Positions 8,945 to 16,334 of a DNA stretch of 64,000 bases are shown in pieces. The stretch's first letter is position 1. Each line of letters starts with the position of its first letter. Both the position numbers and the translations under genes were made by a program. Origin of the DNA: Noviherbaspirillum sp. Root189 (GTDB lineage Bacteria; Pseudomonadota; Gammaproteobacteria; Burkholderiales; Burkholderiaceae_D). The notes under the pieces were generated by a model, which searched no databases, was not told the origin of the DNA, and worked only from the letters and a program-made list of their open reading frames with translations. The DNA lies in contig NZ_LMHZ01000034.1 of assembly GCF_001428545.1 (NCBI RefSeq), forward strand, positions 182,174 through 246,173, given 5' to 3'.

Positions 8945-8978
8945 GAGGGCGCCGTTGTACGAGGCGCCCTCTTTTTTT
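8945..8978 (+). terminator. Intrinsic terminator after the BI-1 gene
   Basis: GAGGGCGCC/GGCGCCCTC, a 9-bp perfect stem with a 9-nt loop and seven T residues directly after it. Confidence 0.9.
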
Positions 8979-9022
8979 GCACATAACAATGACAACCTAT
9001 ATAAAACAGCAAGGACACTAGC

Positions 9023-9790
9023 ATGATTGAGTTACTTTCCGATCCACAGGTATGGATAGCCTTCTTCACCCTGACCGCGCTCGAATTGGTGCTGGGTATC
9101 GATAACATCATTTTCATTTCCATTCTGGTCGACAAACTGCCCAAGGAAAAGCAGGAATTTACACGCCGCCTCGGCCTGTTCCTGGCGATGTTCATGCGTA
9201 TCGGCTTGCTGCTGACGCTGTCGTGGATCGTCGGCATGACACAGCCGTTGTTTACGATACTGGGGCAAGGCTTCTCGGGACGTGACCTGGTATTGCTGCT
9301 GGGTGGACTCTTTCTGCTGTACAAGAGCGTAGGAGAAATCCACGAAACCTTCGAAGGTGCGGAGCATGGCGTCAGCTCACCGGTGAAAAGCACCTTCTAC
9401 GGCATCGTGCTCCAGATCATGGTGATCGACCTGGTGTTTTCGCTGGACTCCATCATTACCGCCGTTGGCATGGTCGATGAGATCACTGTGATGATCGCCG
9501 CCGTGGTCGCCTCGGTCGGCATGATGATGTTCTTCGCCGGCCCGATCGGACGGTTTGTGTCCGAACACCCGACGATCAAGATGCTGGCCCTGTCTTTCCT
9601 GGTCGTGGTCTCGGTGGTGCTGATTGCAGAAGGCTTCGGTCACCATGTGCCAAAGGGTTATATCTACAGTGCAATGGCTTTCTCGGTCGTGGTTGAAATG
9701 CTTAACATCCGCCTGCGCAGGCGCTCCACCAAAGACGAACTGGAGGCGACCACCTATACACCGGACGCAGCCACGAACAAGCATCACTGA
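9023..9790 (+). CDS. TerC family membrane protein
   Basis: 255 residues, seven or more transmembrane segments. Two conserved acidic metal-site motifs are present: TALELVLGIDNIIFISILVDKLP near the N-terminus and DLVFSLDSIITAVGM in the middle. TerC-family proteins (Alx, MeeY, YkoY) export Mn2+ or help metallate secreted enzymes. The gene could therefore relate to the Mn catalase and MntH encoded 40 kb away, but this is inference. AAGGAC precedes the ATG. Bounded on both sides by intrinsic terminators, so it is monocistronic. Confidence 0.85.
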   Translation: MIELLSDPQVWIAFFTLTALELVLGIDNIIFISILVDKLPKEKQEFTRRLGLFLAMFMRIGLLLTLSWIVGMTQPLFTILGQGFSGRDLVLLLGGLFLLYKSVGEIHETFEGAEHGVSSPVKSTFYGIVLQIMVIDLVFSLDSIITAVGMVDEITVMIAAVVASVGMMMFFAGPIGRFVSEHPTIKMLALSFLVVVSVVLIAEGFGHHVPKGYIYSAMAFSVVVEMLNIRLRRRSTKDELEATTYTPDAATNKHH

Positions 9791-9848
9791 ACCAGCGAAT
9801 CGCTGAGTTACTGACAGTACCACCGATGCAGCAGACGCTGCAGCTTGG

Positions 9849-9885
9849 CCGGCAGGAAGGCAATCGCCCTCCTGCCGGTTTTTTT
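9849..9885 (+). terminator. Intrinsic terminator after terC
   Basis: CCGGCAGGA/TCCTGCCGG, a 9-bp stem with a 12-nt loop followed by seven T residues. Confidence 0.9.
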
Positions 9886-9910
9886 ATTTTGAGCACGGCG
9901 ATGCTCTGTT

Positions 9911-9929
9911 GATTACCCCTGAGGTAATC
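9911..9929. promoter_or_regulatory. Perfect inverted repeat upstream of the XRE regulator gene
   Basis: GATTACC-CCTGA-GGTAATC, 7-bp arms with a 5-nt spacer, about 120 bp before the regulator start. It has the size and symmetry of a dimeric repressor operator and could serve for autoregulation. Confidence 0.4.
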
Positions 9930-10050
9930 GATACACCTGCCTTGTGGCGTGATACTACGGTTTTCATCCCAGTAGTACGGATCGCCGCAGACGCGCTACA
10001 CTGCTGCGTGCCGTTCCCATCTGCAATCTTGTTTTTTTACAGGGGCAAGA

Positions 10051-10956
10051 ATGACATCAGCATACGCATCGCAGAGACTTGCGCCGCAACGTACCGGCCA
10101 TGCTCCAGCAACCCACGAGCGTTATTTCACCGACTTTGCCTCGGCGTTGCGGTACTGGCGCGACAAGCGCGGCTTCACCCAGTTGCGGCTGTCCACGGAG
10201 AGCGGCATCTCGCAACGGCACATCAGCTTCCTTGAAAGCGGCCGCTCGCAGCCCAGCAAGGAAATGGTGCTCAAGCTCGGCATTGTGCTCGACGTTCCGC
10301 TGCGCCAGCGCAATGTGATGCTGCTCGCCGCCGGTTTTGCACCGGCCTACCAGGAACGCAACCTGTCCGACCCGGAACTCCATTCGGTCAAGCAGGCCCT
10401 TGATTTCATGCTGCAGCAGCAGGCGCCCTATCCCGCGCTGGTGGTTGACCGGCTATGGAACATGGTCATGCCGAACGGTCCGGCCGCAACCATGATCAGA
10501 TGGCTGCTCGGGATGCCGGAACAGCAGCCGATTCCACGAGAGGGGCAGATCAATGTTGCGCGTCTGATGCTTGACCCCGCCGGCTTGCGCCCGTACATCC
10601 CGAACTGGAAAGAAGTGTGTGGCGACATGCTGCACTGGATTCAGCGCGAAGCGATGAGCGATGGCCCAGGCAGCGAAGCGACCCGGCTGCTAGAAGAACT
10701 CACGGCGTTTGACGGGATTGCCACGGCCACGCGCACACCCAATCTCGATGCACGCGCACTACCCTTCCTGCCGGTGACGCTGAAGAAGGGGAATGTTTCG
10801 CTCAACCTGTTCACTACCATCGCCACGCTGGGCACGCCGCACGATGTCACCGTCCATGAATTGCGCATCGAATCCTTTTTCCCGGCCGATGCGGCGACAG
10901 CCGAATGGTTTAAGGCGGTAGCTGCCGCCAGCGGACGCATCAGCGAAAACATGTAG
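10051..10956 (+). CDS. XRE-family regulator with MmyB-like ligand domain
   Basis: 301 residues. Residues of about 30-95 form a Cro/C1-type HTH (ALRYWRDKRGFTQLRLSTE, then GISQRHISFLESGRSQPSKEMV). The remainder matches the MmyB-like ligand-binding domain found in Actinobacteria and Proteobacteria, thought to bind fatty-acid-like molecules (LDFMLQQQAPYPALVVDRLWNM; the DVTVHELRIESFFPAD ending). AGGGG precedes the ATG. Regulators of this type usually control an adjacent oxidoreductase; none is present here, so the target is unknown. Confidence 0.8.
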   Translation: MTSAYASQRLAPQRTGHAPATHERYFTDFASALRYWRDKRGFTQLRLSTESGISQRHISFLESGRSQPSKEMVLKLGIVLDVPLRQRNVMLLAAGFAPAYQERNLSDPELHSVKQALDFMLQQQAPYPALVVDRLWNMVMPNGPAATMIRWLLGMPEQQPIPREGQINVARLMLDPAGLRPYIPNWKEVCGDMLHWIQREAMSDGPGSEATRLLEELTAFDGIATATRTPNLDARALPFLPVTLKKGNVSLNLFTTIATLGTPHDVTVHELRIESFFPADAATAEWFKAVAAASGRISENM

Positions 10957-11034
10957 CGACTCTGCTGAGTTACTTTTCCTTCGTGCCCGAGGCGCCTGTA
11001 CGATAACAACGATTCAGGAATGATGCGGCCCCGG

Positions 11035-11059
11035 GTCCCAAGTCCCAAGTCCCAAGTCC
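11035..11059. repeat. Tandem 7-bp repeat (GTCCCAA x3.5)
   Basis: Three perfect head-to-tail copies of GTCCCAA plus a partial fourth, in the 156-bp spacer between the XRE regulator and the YdjM-like gene. It is probably a replication-slippage tract. Confidence 0.8.
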
Positions 11060-11112
11060 GATAGATGATTACCATAGCTGCAACACCAGTCCGAAGCCGG
11101 TAACATCTGGCC

Positions 11113-12348
11113 ATGGATAATCTCAGTCATTCCGTCACCGGCCTCGCTGTCGGCGAACTTCTGCATCGCAGCCTGCCCGACGAAGCCGATACGAACCAGC
11201 AGCGCATACGTCATCGTCTGCTGCTGGCGACCTGCTGGCTGGCCAGTAATTTCCCCGACCTCGACCTGGTACTGACGCCGCTACTGCCTTCGCCCCTGGG
11301 TTATCTGTTGCATCATCGCGGGCATACGCATACCGTACTCTATGCACTTCCCCAAGCGCTATTGCTGGCACTGGTGCTGTGGCTGCTGTGGCCTGCGGCG
11401 CGACGCCTGCTGCGCGATAGCGGCACCGCGCGCATCGGCTTCGTGCTGAGCCTGATCATCGGCTTTGCGCTGCACCTGTCGATGGATTACCTCAACTCGT
11501 ATGGCATCCATCCTTTCCATCCCTTCGATTCACGCTGGTTGTATGGCGACATGGTGTTTATCCTGGAGCCGGTGTTCTGGATTGCACTGGGCATGCCGAT
11601 GGCCATGCTGGCGCCCGGGCGCGCGTTGAAAACAGTGCTTGTAATACTGCTGGCCGGAGTGCCGGTATACTTTACCTTGCGCGGCTTCCTGTCATGGGGC
11701 TCACTGACCGCGCTGCTGGCAGTCGCATTGATCACCGGAGTCGGCCAATCGCGATGCGGTCCGCATGGACGGCGTGCGCTGGTATTGTCTTTCGCGATTG
11801 CGCTTGGTTTTGTGGGCGTCCAGTCGGCAGCATCACACCGCGCAAAAGCGCTCGTGGCGAGCTACCTGACGCAACACGATGCCGGTACGCGTGTGCTCGA
11901 CACATCGATGTCCGCCTTTCCCGCCAATCCCTTGTGCTGGTCGTTCGTTTCGGTGGAAAGCAACGAAGCGGCAGGAACCTATGGGCTCAAGCGCGGCGTG
12001 GTCAGCATTGCACCGCAGATGACCCCGCCAGCCGCATGTCCTGACAACTTTGCCAATACCGCACAACAAAAATCCGTGACGCCGGCGATTGCCTTGTTCA
12101 CGGAAGACCAGGGCAGCCTGCAGGCATTGCGTCGCTTGCAGAACGAGAATTGTCATTTCAATGCATGGATGCGTTTTGCCCGTGCACCGCTGGCCGATGC
12201 CCGCGGATCTAGCGATTTGCGCTTCGCCAGTACACCGCGCGGTAATTTCACGACGCTCGATTTTGCGGCGTTCGCACATGCTGAGTGCCCGGCATACGTT
12301 CCGCGATGGGGCTATCCGCGTGAGGACTTATTGGTGCCTGCACCGTAG
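11113..12348 (+). CDS. YdjM-like inner-membrane metal-dependent hydrolase
   Basis: 411 residues. The N-terminus MDNLSHSVTGLAVGELL, the NFPDLD motif (46-51) and HHRGHTHT (67-74) are signature elements of the LexA-binding/YdjM family of membrane-bound predicted hydrolases; Asp and His are presumed metal ligands. MDYLNSYGIHPFHPF adds further His. Several transmembrane helices follow, then a roughly 150-residue periplasmic C-terminal region. Biochemical activity is unknown. In E. coli ydjM is LexA-controlled; no LexA box is seen here. The MFS-like gene follows on the same strand after 157 bp. Confidence 0.8.
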   Translation: MDNLSHSVTGLAVGELLHRSLPDEADTNQQRIRHRLLLATCWLASNFPDLDLVLTPLLPSPLGYLLHHRGHTHTVLYALPQALLLALVLWLLWPAARRLLRDSGTARIGFVLSLIIGFALHLSMDYLNSYGIHPFHPFDSRWLYGDMVFILEPVFWIALGMPMAMLAPGRALKTVLVILLAGVPVYFTLRGFLSWGSLTALLAVALITGVGQSRCGPHGRRALVLSFAIALGFVGVQSAASHRAKALVASYLTQHDAGTRVLDTSMSAFPANPLCWSFVSVESNEAAGTYGLKRGVVSIAPQMTPPAACPDNFANTAQQKSVTPAIALFTEDQGSLQALRRLQNENCHFNAWMRFARAPLADARGSSDLRFASTPRGNFTTLDFAAFAHAECPAYVPRWGYPREDLLVPAP

Positions 12349-12505
12349 TGAAACGCACATAGAACAGTTCTCCCGCAGCAGGCAAAGGACTACCCTGCCA
12401 TCCTGCTTCCTTTCCCAAAAAACATATTTCCTGCTTGAACCTCTTTCCTGTCGGATAGTCCTACACGGCAATTCAGCTCCCCTCTGCTCTTTATTGCTTG
12501 TGCTT

Positions 12506-13663
12506 ATGACTATGCCACTGCGCGAACGCGCCCTGCTTCCCTTGATCGCCTTGCAAGGCGCAGTCGCCACACTTGGCGGCTTTATTGGTTATTTCACCAT
12601 GGCCGAACAGAACGTCCATGCGATGTTCCGCTTCACCGCCACCATGCTGACAACTGCCATGGCATCGACCCTGCTGGCGTATGTCCTCGGTCCCCGCCTG
12701 CAACTGAGCAGTGTGCGCCTGATGCGACTGGGCTTTCTGTTACCCGGAATCTTATTGCTGTGTGCGCCGCAATCGCCGCTCGCGTTGGCGATGGCATTCG
12801 GGATTTATTTAGGATCGACCTGGGGCGCACGACACTGGCTGGAAATGTCCCTGTTCGCCAACAGTGAACGTGACCGCTATGCCGCACGGGCTGGCACGGT
12901 ATCGGTGGTGCTGAGCGTGCTGACCACACTTGCGGTAACCGGCATGCTCGCTATGCTGACCGAGCGCAGCGACTATGTGTACCGCCTGTACGGCGTACTG
13001 TGCGTGATGGGCGCACTACTGCTGGGACGACAACTTCCTCACGAGCCATTTGCACCGTTGTGCGATCCGGTGGCGATTGTGCGCCAGCCGCAATTCATTG
13101 CCTGCCTTCCTTTGTTCTTCCTTGAATCGGGCTTGTTTGGCATCAGCCAGGCAATGACATCGGCAGGCGCCTCCGAGGCACTCGGGTCGGCAAGCCGCTT
13201 TGGCTGGGTTGCGACGCTGGCAGGCATGGCTGGTTGCGTCGCGCTTTACCTGACACGTCGCAAACGCGGCGTCGACAACCGCGCCGCCTGGCTGGGCGGC
13301 TCCTGCCTGGTGGTGGGGTCCGCGTTTCTGATGCTCGGTGCCAGCGTCTGGATCCCGGCACTGTACATTGTCTATTCGGTACTGAAAGCGGCAGGCTCGC
13401 CCTTCCTGATCGCCAGCGAACAAGTCCTGAACCAGCGCACGCTGGATATCGAAGGCAGCCTGTCCGATCGCATTCTTGCGCGAGAAATCACGCTCTGGGT
13501 GCTGCGCATGACCTCACTCGGCTTGTTCTGGATGCTGGCCGGCTCGCTCACGCCGAAACAGGTTGTGGTCAGCGGCTCACTGATTCTGGCATGTGCGACA
13601 CTGCTGGAATACGTCATCGGCCGTGCATGGTTTGTCGACGCCGGCAATACACAAGCCGCGTAA
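12506..13663 (+). CDS. MFS-like membrane protein of unknown substrate
   Basis: 385 residues with about ten to twelve hydrophobic helices and weak overall MFS resemblance (RSDYVYRLYGVLCVMGALLLGRQLP; ESGLFGISQAMTSAGASEALG). The open frame runs further upstream into the preceding gene, but ATG at MTMPLRERALLPLIALQG gives a normal membrane-protein N-terminus and avoids a long overlap. No classic GxxxDRxGR loop is visible, so it is a divergent carrier or another polytopic family. Confidence 0.65.
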   Translation: MTMPLRERALLPLIALQGAVATLGGFIGYFTMAEQNVHAMFRFTATMLTTAMASTLLAYVLGPRLQLSSVRLMRLGFLLPGILLLCAPQSPLALAMAFGIYLGSTWGARHWLEMSLFANSERDRYAARAGTVSVVLSVLTTLAVTGMLAMLTERSDYVYRLYGVLCVMGALLLGRQLPHEPFAPLCDPVAIVRQPQFIACLPLFFLESGLFGISQAMTSAGASEALGSASRFGWVATLAGMAGCVALYLTRRKRGVDNRAAWLGGSCLVVGSAFLMLGASVWIPALYIVYSVLKAAGSPFLIASEQVLNQRTLDIEGSLSDRILAREITLWVLRMTSLGLFWMLAGSLTPKQVVVSGSLILACATLLEYVIGRAWFVDAGNTQAA

Positions 13664-13667
13664 TTGC

Positions 13668-13874
13668 TTAGCGGCTTAGTGTTCCGTCATGCACAAGCGA
13701 TTCACCGTAGCGCAACGTATCAAGATGAATTTCGCCAAGACGTGAACGAAGGATGCCGGCGCTTTCGCTCGCAGCGAGGTAATGGCCATGTCCTACGCGT
13801 GCATGATCGGCGTGACCGTGAGTGATGATGGCGCGATCGACTGCGCTGCAGTGCCGATAGAAGGGCGGTGATAC
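13668..13874 (-). pseudogene. Fragment of ligase-associated DNA exonuclease (MBL fold)
   Basis: The minus strand encodes 68 open codons: CSAVDRAIITHGHADHAR, then VGHGHYLAASESAGILRSRL, then GEIHLDTLRYGES. This matches the N-terminal region of the roughly 330-residue MBL-fold exonuclease encoded next to ATP-dependent DNA ligase in many Proteobacteria, including the HxHxDH metal motif. It has no start codon and an in-frame stop just upstream, and the family's C-terminal three quarters are absent. No ligase gene is nearby. It is a relic lying between two intact genes. Confidence 0.65.
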
Positions 13875-13951
13875 TTATTGGACCTGCGGATGGCAGCGAA
13901 GTGCTGTGCGGCGCGCACCCGGTTATGCTCAATGCCAGTGATTGGCGACTT

Positions 13952-14503
13952 CTATTCGCCGGAGGTGGCAGCGCCGGAGGTGGCAGCGCTGGACATGACG
14001 GATCCGTCCGGTTGGGGGACCTCGATCGGTGTGACCACCACTGGCGCAATACCTTTCTCATCCATGTCGAGTTTTTTAGCAACCTTCGGCGACAGGTCGA
14101 CAATCCGTCCGTCGATATAAGGACCGCGGTCACGGATCTCGACAACTTCCTTCTTGCCATTGTCGAGATTGGTGACTTCGGCCTTGGTGCCGAGGGGCAA
14201 GGTGCGGCTGGCGGCCACATTTGAATTGGGGTCCATCGGCGTACCGTCCGCCATCTTGCGCCCGGCAAAGTAGTCGGCGTAAAACGAAGCCTTGCCTTTG
14301 CGCGGCTCACCAGAATGGTCAAGCTTGGTTTTCGCCTTGGGGTCAAGTCTGACGGTAGAAGGTTTGTTTGCCTTGGTGCTGGATTTTTTTTGCGAAGCTT
14401 GCTTATCGGCATCGCCTTGTGCTGGTTCCGCATAAGCGCTGACGGCCAGACAGGAGGACAACAAAACACCACAGAATCGCACACAAAAAGGAAGACGCTT
14501 CAT
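13952..14503 (-). CDS. rlpA: RlpA-like double-psi beta-barrel protein (septal ring lytic transglycosylase)
   Basis: 183 residues. MKRLPFCVRFCGVLLSSCLAVSAYA is a signal peptide (cleavage AYA|EP). A Lys/Ser-rich linker follows, then the DPBB domain (about 75-165) with GKASFYADYFAGRKMADGTPM and the conserved RDRGPYIDGRIVDLSPKVAKKL. RlpA cleaves naked glycan strands of peptidoglycan at the division septum. There is no SPOR domain, so this is the short form. An earlier in-frame ATG (six codons up) is possible but lacks a better ribosome site. The leader region contains a nested inverted repeat. Confidence 0.85.
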   Translation of the reverse strand: MKRLPFCVRFCGVLLSSCLAVSAYAEPAQGDADKQASQKKSSTKANKPSTVRLDPKAKTKLDHSGEPRKGKASFYADYFAGRKMADGTPMDPNSNVAASRTLPLGTKAEVTNLDNGKKEVVEIRDRGPYIDGRIVDLSPKVAKKLDMDEKGIAPVVVTPIEVPQPDGSVMSSAATSGAATSGE

Positions 14504-14912
14504 GGTCGGTGCTCCATGCAAAGAGAGTCGAATGGAATGCGCGCCAGGAAACTTCGGATTCTTGTATGAGGGCGCACGCAGAGCTCGGATCGGCCGCAGA
14601 GAAAACGGAAGCGGCTACAACAGGTCGCGATGCTCTATCAGGTTATCAATTTGATAGCACCGCTTCCCGAAAGTTTCTGCTTGCCGACAACGTCGGCCAA
14701 CTCTGACTAACCGACTTTGATCATGCACATAAAAATCATGGAACTCTTGGTCTTTCAGCGCGGAACAATCATCTGTCCCCACGCCTCTTAAGACAAGGTG
14801 CCTCCTCAACAATTTTCCGCTACGCACAGGGTTTTAAACGTCGATAGTCCGTTCTCTGATTGACGTTTTCCCTTGCCTTGTTGCCTTATAGATTTCTGTC
14901 CGGATTCCGATC
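14504..14912. other. 409-bp divergent intergenic region, rlpA / diguanylate cyclase
   Basis: No convincing coding sequence. It holds a nested inverted repeat near its rlpA side (listed separately) and must contain the two divergent promoters. The rest shows nothing recognisable. Confidence 0.5.
14607..14667 (-). promoter_or_regulatory. Nested inverted repeat / possible structured rlpA leader
   Basis: Outer arms GGAAGCGG and CCGCTTCC enclose a second hairpin: TGCTcTATCA pairs with TGATAGCA, the latter continuous with the outer arm. The loop region also contains the palindrome TATCAA-T-TTGATA. Read on the minus strand, the structure lies about 100 nt before rlpA and is followed by GTTTTCTCT, so an attenuator-like leader or an operator is possible. 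Confidence 0.35.
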
Positions 14913-16070
14913 ATGCCGAGCGCGTTCAACATACTCATCATCGGTGCCCTGTTTTGCGTTGTCATGCTGCTTGTGCTGATGTCCCTGTTACGCAGCGGCA
15001 CGCCGGGCATTCGGGAATGGGCGCTTGCCAATGGCCTGGGATTTGCCGGCTTGCTCCTCTATGCGTTCGGCCGCGATCTGTCCGAGCCAGTCGCCTATGA
15101 AGTCGCCAATGGCGTTTATGCAGCGGCGAGCGCAGCGATCCTCGCGGGCTTTCGCCGCTTCTTTAGTCGCAAGCTGCATACCCGTCTACTGGTCGCTGCA
15201 GTTGCTGCCATGGTCATGGCGATTGCCTTGTTTCACTATGGTTTCGATTCCTTCGCGTTGCGCACGCTCACGGTTGCGGTATTCCAGGGTGCGGTTTGCG
15301 GCAGTATTGCGGTGACGATCTTCCACTCCCGTCATGCATGGCGTTCGCGCTATCCGTATTTCTTTACCGCGGGGATGGCGGGATTGATTGCTCTCGGCCA
15401 TGCGGTTCGCGCGGGATTGTATTTTGCGTATCAAGGCGAACTCACCTCCTTATTGCAGCCTTCTCCTTGGAATCTGTTTTTCGTGTCGGCAGGAACCTTC
15501 GTGCTGCCGGTGCTGACCATCGGAGCGGTGATGATGGTCCATGACACCATGCTGGCCAAAGCCGAGCATGCCGCCAACCGCGATTTTCTTACTGGGGCAT
15601 GGTCACGGCGCGCACTGTTCGAAATCGCGGAACGCGAGTTATCTTTGACACGCCGCACCAGCCGCTCCATGGCCTTGCTGTTGCTTGACATCGACAACTT
15701 CAAATCGGTCAACGACACATGGGGACATGCGACCGGCGACCGCGTGCTGATCGACGCGGTACTCCGCGCGGAGACCGCGATCCGCAGCGTCGATTACTTC
15801 GCGCGTGTCGGCGGGGAAGAGTTTGCGGTTTTGCTGCCGGAAACAAGCCGTACCGCAGCAGTCATGGTGGCGGAACGCATCCGCATTACCATGGAAGGTA
15901 GCGCGCGTTCCATTCAGATCCAGGGCCAGCCCGAGACGCCGCCTTACACCGTCAGTATTGGCCTTGCGATACTGCGCGACACCGACTCATTCCAGGAACT
16001 GATGCGGCGTGCAGACACGGCGCTGTACGCTGCAAAGGCTTCCGGGCGCAATCGGGTTGCCTGCGATTGA
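14913..16070 (+). CDS. Membrane-anchored diguanylate cyclase (GGDEF)
   Basis: 385 residues. Six or seven hydrophobic helices occupy residues 1-210 without a recognised sensor domain. A GGDEF domain follows with the active-site GGEEF at 300-304 and the inhibitory-site motif RSVD (291-294) five residues upstream. It should synthesise c-di-GMP from two GTP and be product-inhibited. DNFKSVNDTWGHATGDRVL is the conserved substrate-binding region. A second c-di-GMP enzyme gene follows on the same strand after 264 bp. The sensed signal is unknown. Confidence 0.9.
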   Translation: MPSAFNILIIGALFCVVMLLVLMSLLRSGTPGIREWALANGLGFAGLLLYAFGRDLSEPVAYEVANGVYAAASAAILAGFRRFFSRKLHTRLLVAAVAAMVMAIALFHYGFDSFALRTLTVAVFQGAVCGSIAVTIFHSRHAWRSRYPYFFTAGMAGLIALGHAVRAGLYFAYQGELTSLLQPSPWNLFFVSAGTFVLPVLTIGAVMMVHDTMLAKAEHAANRDFLTGAWSRRALFEIAERELSLTRRTSRSMALLLLDIDNFKSVNDTWGHATGDRVLIDAVLRAETAIRSVDYFARVGGEEFAVLLPETSRTAAVMVAERIRITMEGSARSIQIQGQPETPPYTVSIGLAILRDTDSFQELMRRADTALYAAKASGRNRVACD

Positions 16071-16334
16071 CCTGATTGCGTTGCGGGCTTGCTCGTCCCG
16101 GTCGATCAGGATTAATGCGGCCACCGTACAGTCTTGCCATCGGGTCCCGGCAAAATCAAGACCGGTCCATCCTACACTTGAGCGGACCGTTACTGTTGTC
16201 AAACACTGCCCTGTCAGCGGAACTATCAGTACAACAACCTTTCCTAATTCTTCTGAGGGCAAACATGCCGTGCTGCGCCGCTGTCAGGGCGCCAGTCCGT
16301 GTTTATCCGGAGGACATTATAGGAGGGGTGCGAC

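Noticed and set aside
9000-9022. yybP-ykoY manganese riboswitch upstream of the TerC gene
   Set aside because: Only about 40 bp separate the upstream terminator from the start codon, too short for that RNA; none was seen before mntH either.
11035-11059. Repeated GTCCCAA units as a CRISPR or iteron array
   Set aside because: Units are 7 bp, contiguous and without spacers; no cas or rep gene is near.
10980-11112. LexA box before the YdjM-like gene, as in E. coli
   Set aside because: A CTGT is present but no ACAG at the right distance; the match is only partial.
12089-12505. Longer N-terminus for the MFS-like protein
   Set aside because: It would overlap the YdjM-like gene by about 260 bp and adds a basic, non-membrane sequence; the internal ATG gives a normal start.
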